From: Siphonodentalium dalli | Lineage: Eukaryota; Mollusca; Scaphopoda; Gadilida; Siphonodentaliidae | Length of the DNA: 64,000 bases | Reading direction: 5' to 3' | Assembly (NCBI GenBank): GCA_032622095.1 | Contig: CP136066.1 | Coordinates: 116,645,319 to 116,709,318, forward strand | Shown here: positions 37,101 to 45,569 of the stretch, one piece after another | Position numbering within the stretch: position 1 is the stretch's first letter | How the letters are laid out: every line of letters starts with the position of its first letter | Notes under the pieces: model-generated | Databases searched by the model: none | What the model saw: the letters and a program-made list of their open reading frames with translations, nothing else | Told to the model about the DNA's origin: nothing | Translations under genes and position numbers: made by a program

Positions 37101-37453
37101 AACTTGGACGATATTTCTGTAAAACTAGGCATAGACCATTTTAATGGAATGGAAACATCATTGAGTTTTCTCAGATCGATTACCAATCGGTAATTTGGAG
37201 TCCCGTCGGGGTTGGGTGTGGATTTGCGGATGAGGAGACTGGGAAATCCCCACGATGAATGGGCAGTGGGTCTAATAATGTCTGCATCTAATAATTTTTT
37301 TATCTCAGCAGCCATAATTCGTTGTTTGTTCAGTGGTGTCGGATATTTTTTGCAAAAAATAGGTAAAGTATTTGGTTTGAGGTCGATTTTCATTTTAATT
37401 TTTGGACAATATCCTATCTTGTTTATGTCATTTGTAAAAACATCAGGGTGATA
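34124..37453 (-). CDS. pol: Pol: reverse transcriptase, RNase H, integrase
   Basis: The frame is open from 37453 with no start needed, because it should be reached from the protease frame. Counting from the Met at 37393 (1089 residues), reverse transcriptase shows FDLSNAYH (107-114) and the catalytic FVDD (168-171). RNase H carries VDAS (D317), TEKEA (361-365), KTDH (D388) and AD (432). Integrase has an H-x3-H zinc half at 572-576 and CHTC at 606-609. Its D637, D698, E734 give exact DD35E spacing. A GPF/Y-like module (YEPFWRILKQTGPISYIL) follows, then a ~200-residue low-complexity tail. All catalytic residues are present. Two frame breaks separate it from protease. Confidence 0.95.
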   Translation of the reverse strand, partial: YHPDVFTNDINKIGYCPKIKMKIDLKPNTLPIFCKKYPTPLNKQRIMAAEIKKLLDADIIRPTAHSSWGFPSLLIRKSTPNPDGTPNYRLVIDLRKLNDVSIPLKWSMPSFTEISSKLLGSTIFSIFDLSNAYHVIGVEPEDVPILTMNTSEGQYSYQRAPMGYVSSSGYFLKLMNMALHDLPFVEGFVDDLICHSSDPQTHIQQLTKLFDRLREYGLIVKLSKSKFCQPQVKFLGHIISDKGTSPDPEKISIIKSLPPPKSVKEVRRLLGILNFYRSYSPTFASTALPLIKLTAKYAKFVWDAPCQTAFDTLKESLATAPILAYPNPDKLFILIVDASIHSIGAILSQYANSQDDKHVELPIAFASKKLNKSQRNYSVTEKEAFAIYTFARQFKFYLQGSQVEIKTDHLPLIHMFKKQDLINTKIQKWFLEISALNPKITYIKGTNNVTADFCSRINPDTHPCIISCTDSDPNPPTNPLVQDVNILDMKDIQEFSKRNKQPKKNTDSESSVDLDDSPALPPITNIRDEQSADHTITEIIKQMQSTNIPEKLAKTFILKDGILHYISIYNDIPKLRIYITDKIAQEVISQYHSLGHRAVQSLYATIRNRYYTPQLFAKIVTYINNCHTCRQRNAYNPKIPLQPVTAPSRPGQLIAIDLMGPFSPKTQSGNRFILTIIDQFSLHTLAYALPNKMVDTILERLNSEYFTLFGSVEGILTDNGSEFANSTFTEFCKYYHINHRLSSFYSPQSNGKSERSHRSLASIISTITQANVENWDLYLNYASQAMNFYCSSVHTHSPIFLTFFREPQISIDRILTHREKYLGEDFLATTLQNQHIIFKTTKSLLETASRNHKQNKGGSIPTFKIGQSVYYKIHQPNHKFSFKYEPFWRILKQTGPISYILRHDLSAKLTKSHAKHIKPSPVDWPTPQIPNHLKNKRHNRFAFPPSEASVDNNSSQSTLESDDDLKTTAIKRAQLERSNTDDSSSIPLAELANRLMASKHFNKTDSQSPPDFSPSNQSRPQTKEPNVIKHKLITQNSYSTTPDTKSDRADNKRGRHRKLYTPYAKHTPKDSSFSNSFQYTSPDSRSTNWSNESTETYDLYQMTTDIEHS

Positions 37454-37768
37454 CTAGTTGCAATATTTTCTGTTTAAGGTGTTGAGGTGCCACGATATCA
37501 TCGACAGATATAGGTTGAGTCTTAGTGACTGGAGGGTTAATGTCTTGCCGGTCACCTATGGTGTTTATACTGTGTTTGATTGGCGGAGATGAGTTAATGT
37601 TTTGCTCATCGGATGCCCTGCATATCATTTGCTCTTGAGTGCCAAATGCTTGTGCTATTACCCGACCTTTCCTAATGGACATATGTGACGCCGATTGGTT
37701 TTCTATCATGACGCAAATATTTGGATTATTTGCATCTGCTAGCGTGTCGGTTACATGTACATTGGTTC
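37443..37768 (-). pseudogene. Protease-RT linker in a shifted frame
   Basis: From about 37768 to 37443 the coding signal moves to another frame: SIRKGRVIAQAFG resembles the post-protease segment of Gypsy polyproteins. It leaves the protease frame near 37765 and rejoins the RT frame near 37450. Two opposite frame changes within 330 bases suggest paired indels or sequencing errors rather than programmed events, since no slippery sequence is visible at either point. Confidence 0.75.
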
Positions 37769-38865
37769 GTGTTCGAAAATGGACATGTTACCTTTGCCTA
37801 TTCGGATTATAGGTGTGTTAAACATATCATTTGGCCCTATGAGTCTGCCTGTTATGATGGCGCATGAGTGGGGTGATAATGAAACGTTATTTGTTGATCG
37901 GATGAGTGATGCAATGTGACCGTCCCTTAACATCGGGTATAATTGATTCTGTATTCTGAATTTTTCTAGATCAAAGTAAAGTCTAATACTGTGTTGTTTC
38001 ATAAAATCGCGCCCTAAAATGCAAGGACGTGACAAGGTTGCACATATGACAAATTTGTGAGTAAGAATGAGTTTTCCGATTCTAAATGTGAGATGTGAGG
38101 ATCCAAAAACTTTCATTGGTGTACCATCGGCTGATGTGAGTAACACGTGTTCTTTAATTAAAGGTGGTCGATTTGGCATGGATCTATAAATGTCGTATTT
38201 CAAGCAACTGGTGGTTGCCCCGGAGTCTAATAGTGATCTAATCCGTTGTTTGTGTATTTTAATGATAGTTGAGCATGGTGTTTGGTTTAGAGCACCATCT
38301 GTCATATCACTTGGATATTTAAGTACTGGTATAGTGTGTTGTATGGGTTTGACTGGTGGTATTATAGGGTTAATTGCAGTATTGGAATGTGATTCGCGAG
38401 AATTGGTGCATGTTGACTTTCTTTTGGATGATGAGTAAGAATTAGTAATGTGTTGGTGCTTGGGCTTTTCAAGGCGATTCAGGGTTTTAAAATGGGAAGG
38501 AAAGTTTAAGTCAAGAAGCGGTGAGATAGACTTATTGGAAGAATTATGAAATCTGGGTTTCATATAGGGACACCTGTTATGGCAGAAGGTGGTATGTGTT
38601 ACCTGCCTGTGGCGAGGGAGATTAAGTGGGCGCCGCGTGCGGTAATTAATATATCGTTGGTTTTGGCACTTTGATGGTAGCGTGGGGTAATGATTAATGT
38701 GCTGCAGCTGTGAATCACAGACTCTATGCTTTTGAGATTCGTATGTTCGATGAGCTTTAGCATATCTATGATTGTGGCCGCCTATGGTGCTAATCTGATG
38801 TGTAATAGGACTCATTGGCTTGCGTCTACTTGGGGTCAAATTTGTGTAGCAATGAGTCCTTATCT
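37751..38865 (-). CDS. pro: Pro: retropepsin, entered by -1 frameshift from gag
   Basis: The frame is continuous from the slippery site at 38866-38872 down to a stop at 37751. The first ~190 codons are basic and low-complexity. Then come the aspartic protease active site LLDSGATTS (the D-S-G form), a flap-like segment, and ILGRDFM near the end, typical of retropepsins. No ATG is required because translation should arrive from gag in the -1 frame. It is cut off from RT by a frame change near 37765. Confidence 0.9.
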
Positions 38866-39999
38866 GTTTAAAAATTGGTTATTATTTTGAGCCCGACGTC
38901 TGCATTGGTCTGTGGTATGATTGTTTAATCTGCAGTATGTACAGAAGAGGGTTCGTTGAGCTGTTGTAGTATATCTTGCATCCATGGTTTGGATGCGGTT
39001 GGGATGGGAGACCCTTGGTTCAGAGTAGGGGTGGTGAGAATTTGAAGGTTGGCGCCTGTGGGGGTGATCATTGATTCGGTGTCTGTCTTTGGATTGGCGG
39101 GGGGTGTAAGTGGATTGTGATGGCCCTCTTGGAATGTGCCGGTGGTTATTGTCGATATCCATTGGTTGAGGGGATTGTAACTGTGGGAATTGGTTATAAT
39201 CATTATGATGTTCACCGTAACGTAAGCGATAGCGTTGCCGAAGGTTCATTTCGCGTAGGGCAATATCAGTAGCTCTGTCAAGCGTTACGGGGTCGTCTTT
39301 GAGAAGCCTGAATTTGATACTAGAGTCGCGAATACCGTCGGAAAAAAATGCTACTAATTGTGTTTGCACTGCTCTTGTGTTAATTTCATCAGTAAACGCG
39401 TGTTTAGCAAGAGGTCGTATGCGTTCTGCAAACATGGCAATTGTTTCCGTATGTCTCTGCCTAATGGCTCGTAATGAGGAAAGGGCTTGAGGAGAATCAG
39501 TTATGGAACTGAATAATGAGCATAACTGTGATTTCAGATCGGTCCAGGTGAACGTGAATTTTCCGTCTGTGTTATTTTCATTTATGAAGCGTTGAATAAA
39601 TTCAGAAACTTGAGATTTACATGTCTGAGCGGCAATTTTTATGATAGTCTCATCTTGTGCCGAAATCGCGCGGGAGTATTTTTCCACCGCATGGACCCAT
39701 TGGGGAAAATCGTCAGGCTTGCCATCGAAGGGTTCAATAATGGAATTCATCCCCAACAGTGCTGTTGTTTGTGTTTTTAAACTTTCAGTCTGGTCGCGGA
39801 TAGAACTAGTGAAATGGCTAATTTCATGGGTAAGCCGTGACAATAGCAAGTTTTTAGCATCTTTGCCCATTTCATTAGTAATGTCTGTGTGGGGGGATCT
39901 TGCGGTTGATCGGTCCATTTCCCTGTTTAATTCAAGGTGATGCTGATAATTTTGGCTTGGATGAAAATAATCGCTGCTCTGCGGAGGTGGTGACTCCAT
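38860..39999 (-). CDS. gag: Gag-like nucleocapsid protein
   Basis: 379 residues from ATG at 39999. Residues 89-110 (EPFDGKPDDFPQWVHAVEKY) are the conserved start of a Ty3-type capsid domain, followed by helical sequence to about residue 245. A basic proline/glutamine-rich region leads to one zinc knuckle, CTYCRLNNHTTDQC (C-x2-C-x4-H-x4-C), close to the C-terminus. The stop TAA lies six bases past the slippery heptamer. The reading frame is intact. It would form the particle shell and package RNA. Confidence 0.93.
   Translation of the reverse strand: MESPPPQSSDYFHPSQNYQHHLELNREMDRSTARSPHTDITNEMGKDAKNLLLSRLTHEISHFTSSIRDQTESLKTQTTALLGMNSIIEPFDGKPDDFPQWVHAVEKYSRAISAQDETIIKIAAQTCKSQVSEFIQRFINENNTDGKFTFTWTDLKSQLCSLFSSITDSPQALSSLRAIRQRHTETIAMFAERIRPLAKHAFTDEINTRAVQTQLVAFFSDGIRDSSIKFRLLKDDPVTLDRATDIALREMNLRQRYRLRYGEHHNDYNQFPQLQSPQPMDIDNNHRHIPRGPSQSTYTPRQSKDRHRINDHPHRRQPSNSHHPYSEPRVSHPNRIQTMDARYTTTAQRTLFCTYCRLNNHTTDQCRRRAQNNNQFLNR
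38866..38872 (-). promoter_or_regulatory. Programmed -1 frameshift site UUUAAAC at the gag-pro junction
   Basis: The minus strand reads T TTA AAC in the gag frame, matching the X-XXY-YYZ rule, with AGA and TAA next. Shifting back one base opens the frame that runs without a stop into protease (nine codons to 38839). Frame arithmetic confirms gag and protease differ by exactly -1. Confidence 0.9.
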
Positions 40000-40013
40000 T
40001 ATGTTATTAAGGA

Positions 40014-40502
40014 TTAACGGTGTCTGTTTTGGGATCTATGGTATGGGTGCGAAATATGTTGTATTTTTTTCCAAGTGCCATGGCGGTGTATTATGCAATT
40101 CAGGTGTATTTGACACGATTCAGGTGATTTATTAGGATGTTTTATGGGAATCGCCGCGACTATAGAATTGACAATAAGTTTTGGATAATCCGTAAAATGA
40201 GCCGGAAATGTATGCCACTCGTTCCAAGAATCTAGTGTATGTCCTGAGTAGTTATTTGTAATCATACAACGCACGTATAAGCGGATTGTATCTTGCGTTA
40301 TATCAATGCGAATGGGATTGCAATATTTATTGAGTTGTGGCGATAAAGTTATTTGGTGGGGTAAAGCGTATCTACAGTAAGTTTTAAAATTAAGAACTGA
40401 ATGTTGTTTGTAAGAGGTGGGTGGTATGGGCTGATCGTTTGAAGCATGTATTGTAGTAGGATGGGTAGGTAGTGTAGGTGTAGTAGAATCAGGAGTAAAA
40501 GA
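40014..40502 (-). CDS. Unidentified ORF upstream of gag
   Basis: One minus frame is open from just after TAG at about 40503 to a stop at 40014, about 160 codons. The first ATG-like starts are internal (GTG at 40274). The front is Pro/Thr/Ser-rich (TTPTLPTHPTTIHAS) and the rest has spaced cysteines and aromatic residues (TLDSWNEWHTFPAHFTDY). A pyrimidine stretch ending TTTTTAG precedes it, so it may begin as a spliced exon. It is not gag-, protease- or env-like to my eye. An overlapping hydrophobic frame (40537-40349) is an alternative. Coding status is uncertain. Confidence 0.5.
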   Translation of the reverse strand, partial: SFTPDSTTPTLPTHPTTIHASNDQPIPPTSYKQHSVLNFKTYCRYALPHQITLSPQLNKYCNPIRIDITQDTIRLYVRCMITNNYSGHTLDSWNEWHTFPAHFTDYPKLIVNSIVAAIPIKHPNKSPESCQIHLNCIIHRHGTWKKIQHISHPYHRSQNRHR

Positions 40503-40561
40503 ATGCTAAAAATAGGGGGTGTGCAATTTGACAGCAAATGGGAAAGAAAAGATGGTCACTC

Positions 40562-40563
40562 AC
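40562..40563 (-). promoter_or_regulatory. Candidate 5' splice donor in the element leader
   Basis: The minus strand reads AATTG|GTGAGTGACC, a near-consensus donor about 600 bases into the transcript leader and before gag. It could supply the spliced env mRNA (acceptor at 31061) or the ORF at 40014-40502. Confidence 0.6.
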
Positions 40564-40790
40564 CAATTTCCGAGAAGAATAATGTGCACAAGTCTGTGAT
40601 GATGAATGATGTACAGAATGTTCTTGTCGTGTTTATTGGAAGCCGAAGGGTGTCCAAATCGGATGTTAATGTTTATGTGGATCTGAATCTGGTCTGCAAG
40701 AGGCGTGAGTAATGTTTTTAGCTGGATACACGATGTGAGCTGGTTGTATGAGAATAAAAGGTTGATTCGTCTGTATCAGATGAGTATGTA

Positions 40791-40979
40791 TGCGGTCCTG
40801 TGTGTCCGAAGGGTTGGTGTGCGGTCCTGTGTGTCCGAAGGGTTGTTGTGCGGTCCTGTGTGTCCGAAGGGTTGGTGTGCGGTCCTGTGTGTCCGAAGGG
40901 TTGGTATGCGGTCCTGTGTGTCCGAAGGGTTGGTATGCAGTCCTGTGTGTCCGAAGGGTTCCTGTGTGTCCGAATGGTT
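40791..40979. repeat. 29-bp tandem repeat in the element leader
   Basis: CCTGTGTGTCCGAAGGGTTG recurs six times at 29-bp intervals, with a seventh shortened copy at about 40961. Frames of the VCPKG type across it are artefacts of a repeat unit that is not a multiple of three. Confidence 0.95.
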
Positions 40980-41141
40980 GAGTTATGGTTGACCGGTGCA
41001 GTGGTCTAGTGTGTGAGACTGTCTATCCGTGGCTGGATTGTAAGGCTGTATCCCCGTGGTTGAGTAGCGGTTTGAGATTGTTTCTGCTCTGTAGTGATCG
41101 TCTAGTGGCCGAGACTTCAAGTTGTGTGGTGAGACGTAGAA

Positions 41142-41156
41142 CTGTTCACGGTACCA
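41142..41156 (-). promoter_or_regulatory. Possible primer-binding site
   Basis: Nine bases inside the 5' LTR the minus strand reads TGGTACCGTGAACAG, beginning with TGG as a tRNA 3' CCA complement would. The offset is larger than usual and I cannot assign a tRNA. Confidence 0.4.
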
Positions 41157-41165
41157 TTAATACTA

Positions 41166-41621
41166 TGTGAGGTAATGAACACATAGATATAGTAGGTACA
41201 AGTCTTTATTATGTTGTGAATAAGATATGCAGTGTGTACAAATATAATGATCAATAGTCGCCGCGAAATGATGTCCCCGAATGGGTGATGCCTGGTGTGA
41301 ATGATGCCTGGATATGATCTAGGGAGGAGATGAGTCTAGTGAAAGCATGAGGTGATGGGATGTGGTTGTCTCTTATATACTATTTGGGACGCATATTAGA
41401 TGAGGCGTTTGGCAATACACATCGGGATTGGTTCCTTCGTTATGGGCATTTCCCTTGACCATATTTGGGAGCCATCTTCATTGTGTGTATATCTTCGCTG
41501 AGATTAAGACGTGTGAGGTTTCGAGAACCGAACACGAATATCTGAGTTTGGGGTTTTATATATTGGGACATTCGTATAGTTTGAATCAAGTTGTGAGATT
41601 ATAATGGGTAGTTATCTCACA
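41166..41621 (-). repeat. 5' LTR of the element
   Basis: 456 bp, TGTGAG...CTCACA. In the minus direction the TATA box (41379-41372) is followed about 160 bases later by AATAAA (41210-41205), setting out U3, R and U5. It has two differences from the 3' LTR. Confidence 0.97.
41372..41379 (-). promoter_or_regulatory. LTR promoter TATA box
   Basis: TATATAAG on the minus strand, followed by GAGACAACC. It is the best core-promoter match in the LTR and has the expected spacing to the poly(A) signal. Confidence 0.75.
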
Positions 41622-42555
41622 GATCTTCATCACTCAGATTTTGAATTTTGCTGGATCGATATACTGCTTCCCAAATCAAAGCCGATTTTAGTTGGTGTAG
41701 GTTATCGCCCGCCTGATCAATCTGACTTTTTTTTCGAAGATAGAAACTTTTTTGGCGGAAAATGATTTCGTTTTGGACGAAACAGTGATCCTGGGTGATT
41801 TTAACGCAGATGTTTCATCAAAGAAGGAAAATTCCCCGAATAACAGCATGAAATTTTTAAAGGATTTTTTCGGTCTATCTCAAATTATCAATAACCCCAC
41901 GAGAATAACAGCGAACTCAGCTACAATCAATGATCTCATTTTTGTGTCAGATTCATTAAGACACCGTAGTAGTGGAGTTTTAGAAATAGGTAGCAGTGAT
42001 CATTGCATGACCTACACCATCAGAGGCACTAAGAATATTCCTATGGGTGGCCAAAATCTATTAAAATTCAGGTCCTTCCGGAATTATTCTGCGAAAAAAT
42101 TCTGTGAGGTCCTGAATGAAATGGATTGGCTCAAAGTCATCAGTAGTGGTAAACTGTGTTTATTCAAGCCATTAATGAAGTGGCGCTCTATCGCTCAGTA
42201 AGAGCAAAGGTACGTACGGAACCGTGGATGGATGGTGAGATCTTGGAATTAATTAGGGACAGGAATTAACTATTGAGAAAATTCAGACATGCTGGGCATT
42301 GGTCGACTGCGGAAGTGGTAATGCATCATATGGTACACCACAATCACATCATTCCACAGGTGACATATGTCCAGTAATAAATCAAATAATTTGATATTCT
42401 ACATCTTTACAAGTTCTGTTAATCTGTTACTTGTTACATGTATATAACATATATATACCATGTATTCATGTTCATTTTTATCTATACATGTAGGTTGTTC
42501 TACACCATTGTGCCTTAAAGATCATTAAAACCTATCTTATCTTATCTTAACTTCC
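41622..42555 (+). pseudogene. LINE: rest of endonuclease domain, deleted RT, 3' tail
   Basis: It continues the LINE broken at 27608: PILVGVGYRPPDQSDF, then a 149-codon frame with VILGDFNADVSS (catalytic GDFN) and GSSDH, both endonuclease signatures. Next, across frames, come EPWMDGEILELIRDRN and then a jump to 3' UTR-like sequence. The copy ends with TTATCTTATCTTAAC (about 42536-42550), the same tail as the LINEs at 15.5 and 20.5 kb. The reverse transcriptase is missing, so this was a dead, internally deleted copy before the LTR element hit it. Confidence 0.88.
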
Positions 42556-42803
42556 TTTCTTATAAAACCATAAGTTAGACGCGGTTATGCCCAATTATGT
42601 TATACCATGGAAAACTATACTACCAAATAGCTAGCTACAGTTTAATATATCATTTACCGCATTTTTTGTTTGTTCTCAAAGTCATTTAAGTCAAAAACAT
42701 TTAATCCTGTCCCATAAGCTTAAAGGTGCACAGCGAGGCTGTGGTATATGGGCATACAAAACACACGATTTATACTTGCAATGCCATTTCAAGAATGGCG
42801 TAA

Positions 42804-43608
42804 GGGTGCATTTACATTGGTGTATATCTATGTACATAACTGTGAGAAGTATTGTGTGTCGGATTACTGTGATCACAACACGATTACTGGTAGTGAACGC
42901 GCGCTCATCAGTACACAGGTAATGGACAATTCACAACGCGTCACGTCAGTTTAGGCCAGACAAAAAAAATGAATCATGCACGTTCCTAAAGTGTTTACGT
43001 TGGGGGGGGGGGGTCCATATTGGAATTTCCAACTGCACCCTCCCCTTGAACCAGACCAATCCCACGAGCTTTAAACTACAAGAACAATTTCAACATAACA
43101 ACATGTGAAATTTCCATCAATTTTTGAGTTAGGTATGAAAATTACAACTGTTGAAAAAATTACCAAAGTTGGGGTGCATGAGACATCCCCGTCGGTCGCC
43201 ACGTCCCTGGTGCCACATCAGCATCGTTGTCCATAGATTCGGCCGAGTAAAGTCGAGTCTACGAGAAGCAGGAAACACGACACACAAATTCAGAAGGCGC
43301 GTACGCGGTATAAAAATGTGTGTCACTCTGTGATTCCTGGCTTCTGGTTGAGAACCGCGTAACAGATTTCTGATTCAGCAATATGCAAAATGGTCACAGA
43401 GGTTTGCTCGAGAATATACCATTTACTTTAATGTGATCACATTCGCGAACCATCTGATGCCATGGAATAGGTTGAATGCGTGGGTTGAACAAACAAAGAT
43501 TAAGCACATATACACCAAGCCCCAGTAACAATTAATCAAATCTGATTTGCCTGTCTCAATACCTCGGTGTTGACCGTGACAGATCTACACCAATGTAAAC
43601 GGACCCTA
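42804..43608. mobile_element. Possible inverted-repeat element
   Basis: AGGGTGCATTTACATTGGTG at 42804 is matched by the complement of a near-identical block (AGGGTCCGTTTACATTGGTG) ending at 43608. The ~800-bp interior includes hAT-related sequence at 42995-43215. No coding capacity or clear duplication was found. Confidence 0.6.
42995..43215. mobile_element. Truncated relative of the 2.2-kb hAT element
   Basis: It shares the G run plus TTGGAATTTCCAACTGCACC and the end sequence GCCACGTCCCTG with the hAT element at 2210-3364, but most of the interior is gone. Confidence 0.6.
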
Positions 43609-44826
43609 ATTAACACAACGGCGGTTGATATAGACTGCTAAAGCATTGTTTAATATATTATCATATCTAGGTTATATTTACAGACTCGAAAATTAAAGTG
43701 AATATATTATTACATAATGTACCTCCTGACTCGATTTGTTAATAAATTTTAGATTTATTTCCCCAAAAAAGTATTCTAAAACGTCATCTTTTTCCGGAAG
43801 GCAAAAGAAAATAATGTAGTGTGGATGAACGTAATTGATGTGTAACTACCGTGTGTATGGCAATTTCATGTCGTTTTGGATTAAAAAATGGCTTACCTAA
43901 CTCCAACATGACCGTGAAATTTGTAAGAATAACTTGCCAAATGGCTTACCGCTAAACTATGGTTTAAAGACATAATATGGACTTGTTCGAGTGCGATAAC
44001 TAATAAGTTAGTACTCATGCGATATGCCAACCTGGAGAATGTATCATTCTACTAAGATCACGAAAATTTCAAATGAATCCACCATACCACTCCATAGAAA
44101 ACATCGTCTGAACTACGTTCAATCGTAAATATGTACACCTCAATTCGGGACGCAACAATCGGCGATAAACTAACCCAAACGATTTCGACATCTAGAGTCA
44201 TTGCACTTAATTAATATATAAGAATGACGGTTGTCAATTTGGATTAATATTCGAAAAAAATAACGACTTTGAGCAAGATTATTCTGCATATCTATTTGAT
44301 CACCCTACCGGAGTGTTTCACATCACTTTATAGTGAAAATATTTCACAATGCACATCCTGACCCCATATTTTGGTCAAATTTTGGTATTTTTGTCCAACA
44401 ATAATCTAACCCTATTTTTGTCATCTTCTCGGAAGACATAACATTCCGGCCGAAAGACCACAATTTTTGGCTAATGCGTGTTTTCGCTCATAATTTTTTT
44501 TCTCGGCGGGTTCTGGTGGTCTATATGGTCCCTTCTGCGTGAAGAATCCACATGTTGATTCGGTGTCGGCCTTGGGAATTGAAGAAAACGGGATAAAACA
44601 AAGAGGGTGGTCATATAATGGCTGAATTATCACAATGGCTTTACCCTCACGTTGAGTTGAAATAAAAAGATATTAAAACAATGATTTGCCACACTTGTTT
44701 GCGAAAGCCTTATTGATTGTCATGGCATATGTTTTGAGAGAAATGAAAACATTATTGTTTGCATAAGTTTTTCTAGAAGCTTCGATAAAACGGGAAAAAT
44801 ATTTTAGATTAGCCTGTATATGTTTT
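43609..44826. other. Giant intron; nothing recognised
   Basis: No exon or element identified. Confidence 0.45.
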
Positions 44827-45565
44827 CTACGGCGGCCTGGAACCACCACCTCCTCTTCAGTTAGTATCCTGATATATCAGGATAATAATCTGATATATCA
44901 GGATACGTAAGCTGATTTATCATATGACTCAATCATTATTTACGTTGGAAACTATGTCATAAATCAATTTCATATCAATTACTAATTCATATCACCTTCC
45001 GATAATTTGATTGGTTTGTTGACAAAAAGTGTGTTCTGATTGGCTGAATGGCAGCCGGGGCCGAGCCGCATCTCTGATTAAATGCAGGTCAAATTCGTGC
45101 GCGTCAATCAACGCGATGCCGAAATTCTCGCAATTATAATCTTGAAATATAGTTTTGGACATTGTTATACGATAAATAGAATATGTAATTCGTATTTATC
45201 TAATAAACATACGATATAATGTCAAAAACTGAGAACAGAATAGCGCACTATATCTTCGCGTGCATACTATTTCTGCTAGTTCACCAGGTGCAATTGGGCT
45301 TCCGGTGCAATGAAGTGACGTCACATTAACCTTTTGCTGCCGATGTCATATAGCTATTTAGTGATTTGTGTGCGTTTTGGACATCATAATCAATTTATAG
45401 GTGTCATATGATAAATAGAATATGTAATTCGTGTTCCTCTCATATGATATTTATGAAACTCGTCACGAATTTTCAGTTTTCTCTCGCCGGAGAAACACTC
45501 ATTTCATATCCTCTATATATCGGGATACTAACTGAAGAGGAGGTGGCGGTTCCAGGCCGCCGTAG
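44827..45565. mobile_element. 739-bp element with ~50-bp terminal inverted repeats
   Basis: The ends are inverted copies beginning CTACGGCGGCCTGGAACC and continuing CCACCTCCTCTTCAGTTAGT, with about two mismatches in 50 bases. TTTT flanks both sides (44823-44826, 45566-45569), a possible 4-bp duplication. Short palindromes of CTGATATATCAG lie inside the left end. No transposase; superfamily not assigned. Confidence 0.82.
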
Positions 45566-45569
45566 TTTT

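Larger units (their letters stand above)
27609..41621 (-). mobile_element. Complete Ty3/Gypsy-type LTR retrotransposon with envelope-like gene
   Basis: The 14,013-bp element is bounded by 456-bp direct LTRs (27609-28064, 41166-41621), each with TGTGAG/CTCACA ends, and by the target duplication GATC (27605-27608, 41622-41625). On the minus strand the order is LTR, leader, unidentified ORF, gag, protease, RT-RNase H-integrase, a ~3-kb spacer, env, polypurine tract, LTR. The integrase-last order fits Ty3/Gypsy (Metaviridae); the envelope makes it retrovirus- or errantivirus-like. The LTRs differ at only two sites, so insertion is recent, yet there are two frame breaks between protease and RT and one in env. 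It lies on the same strand as the host gene, within an intron. Confidence 0.96.

Noticed and set aside
37751-37780. Second programmed -1 site after protease
   Set aside because: No X-XXY-YYZ heptamer is present near the frame change, and the frame returns soon after, which points to indels.
35778-39940. Plus-strand frames within gag-pol
   Set aside because: Shadows of the intact minus-strand gag, pro and pol frames.
40705-41009. Three overlapping VCPKG-type plus-strand frames
   Set aside because: The 29-bp repeat is open in all frames because the unit lacks stops; the element is transcribed from the other strand.
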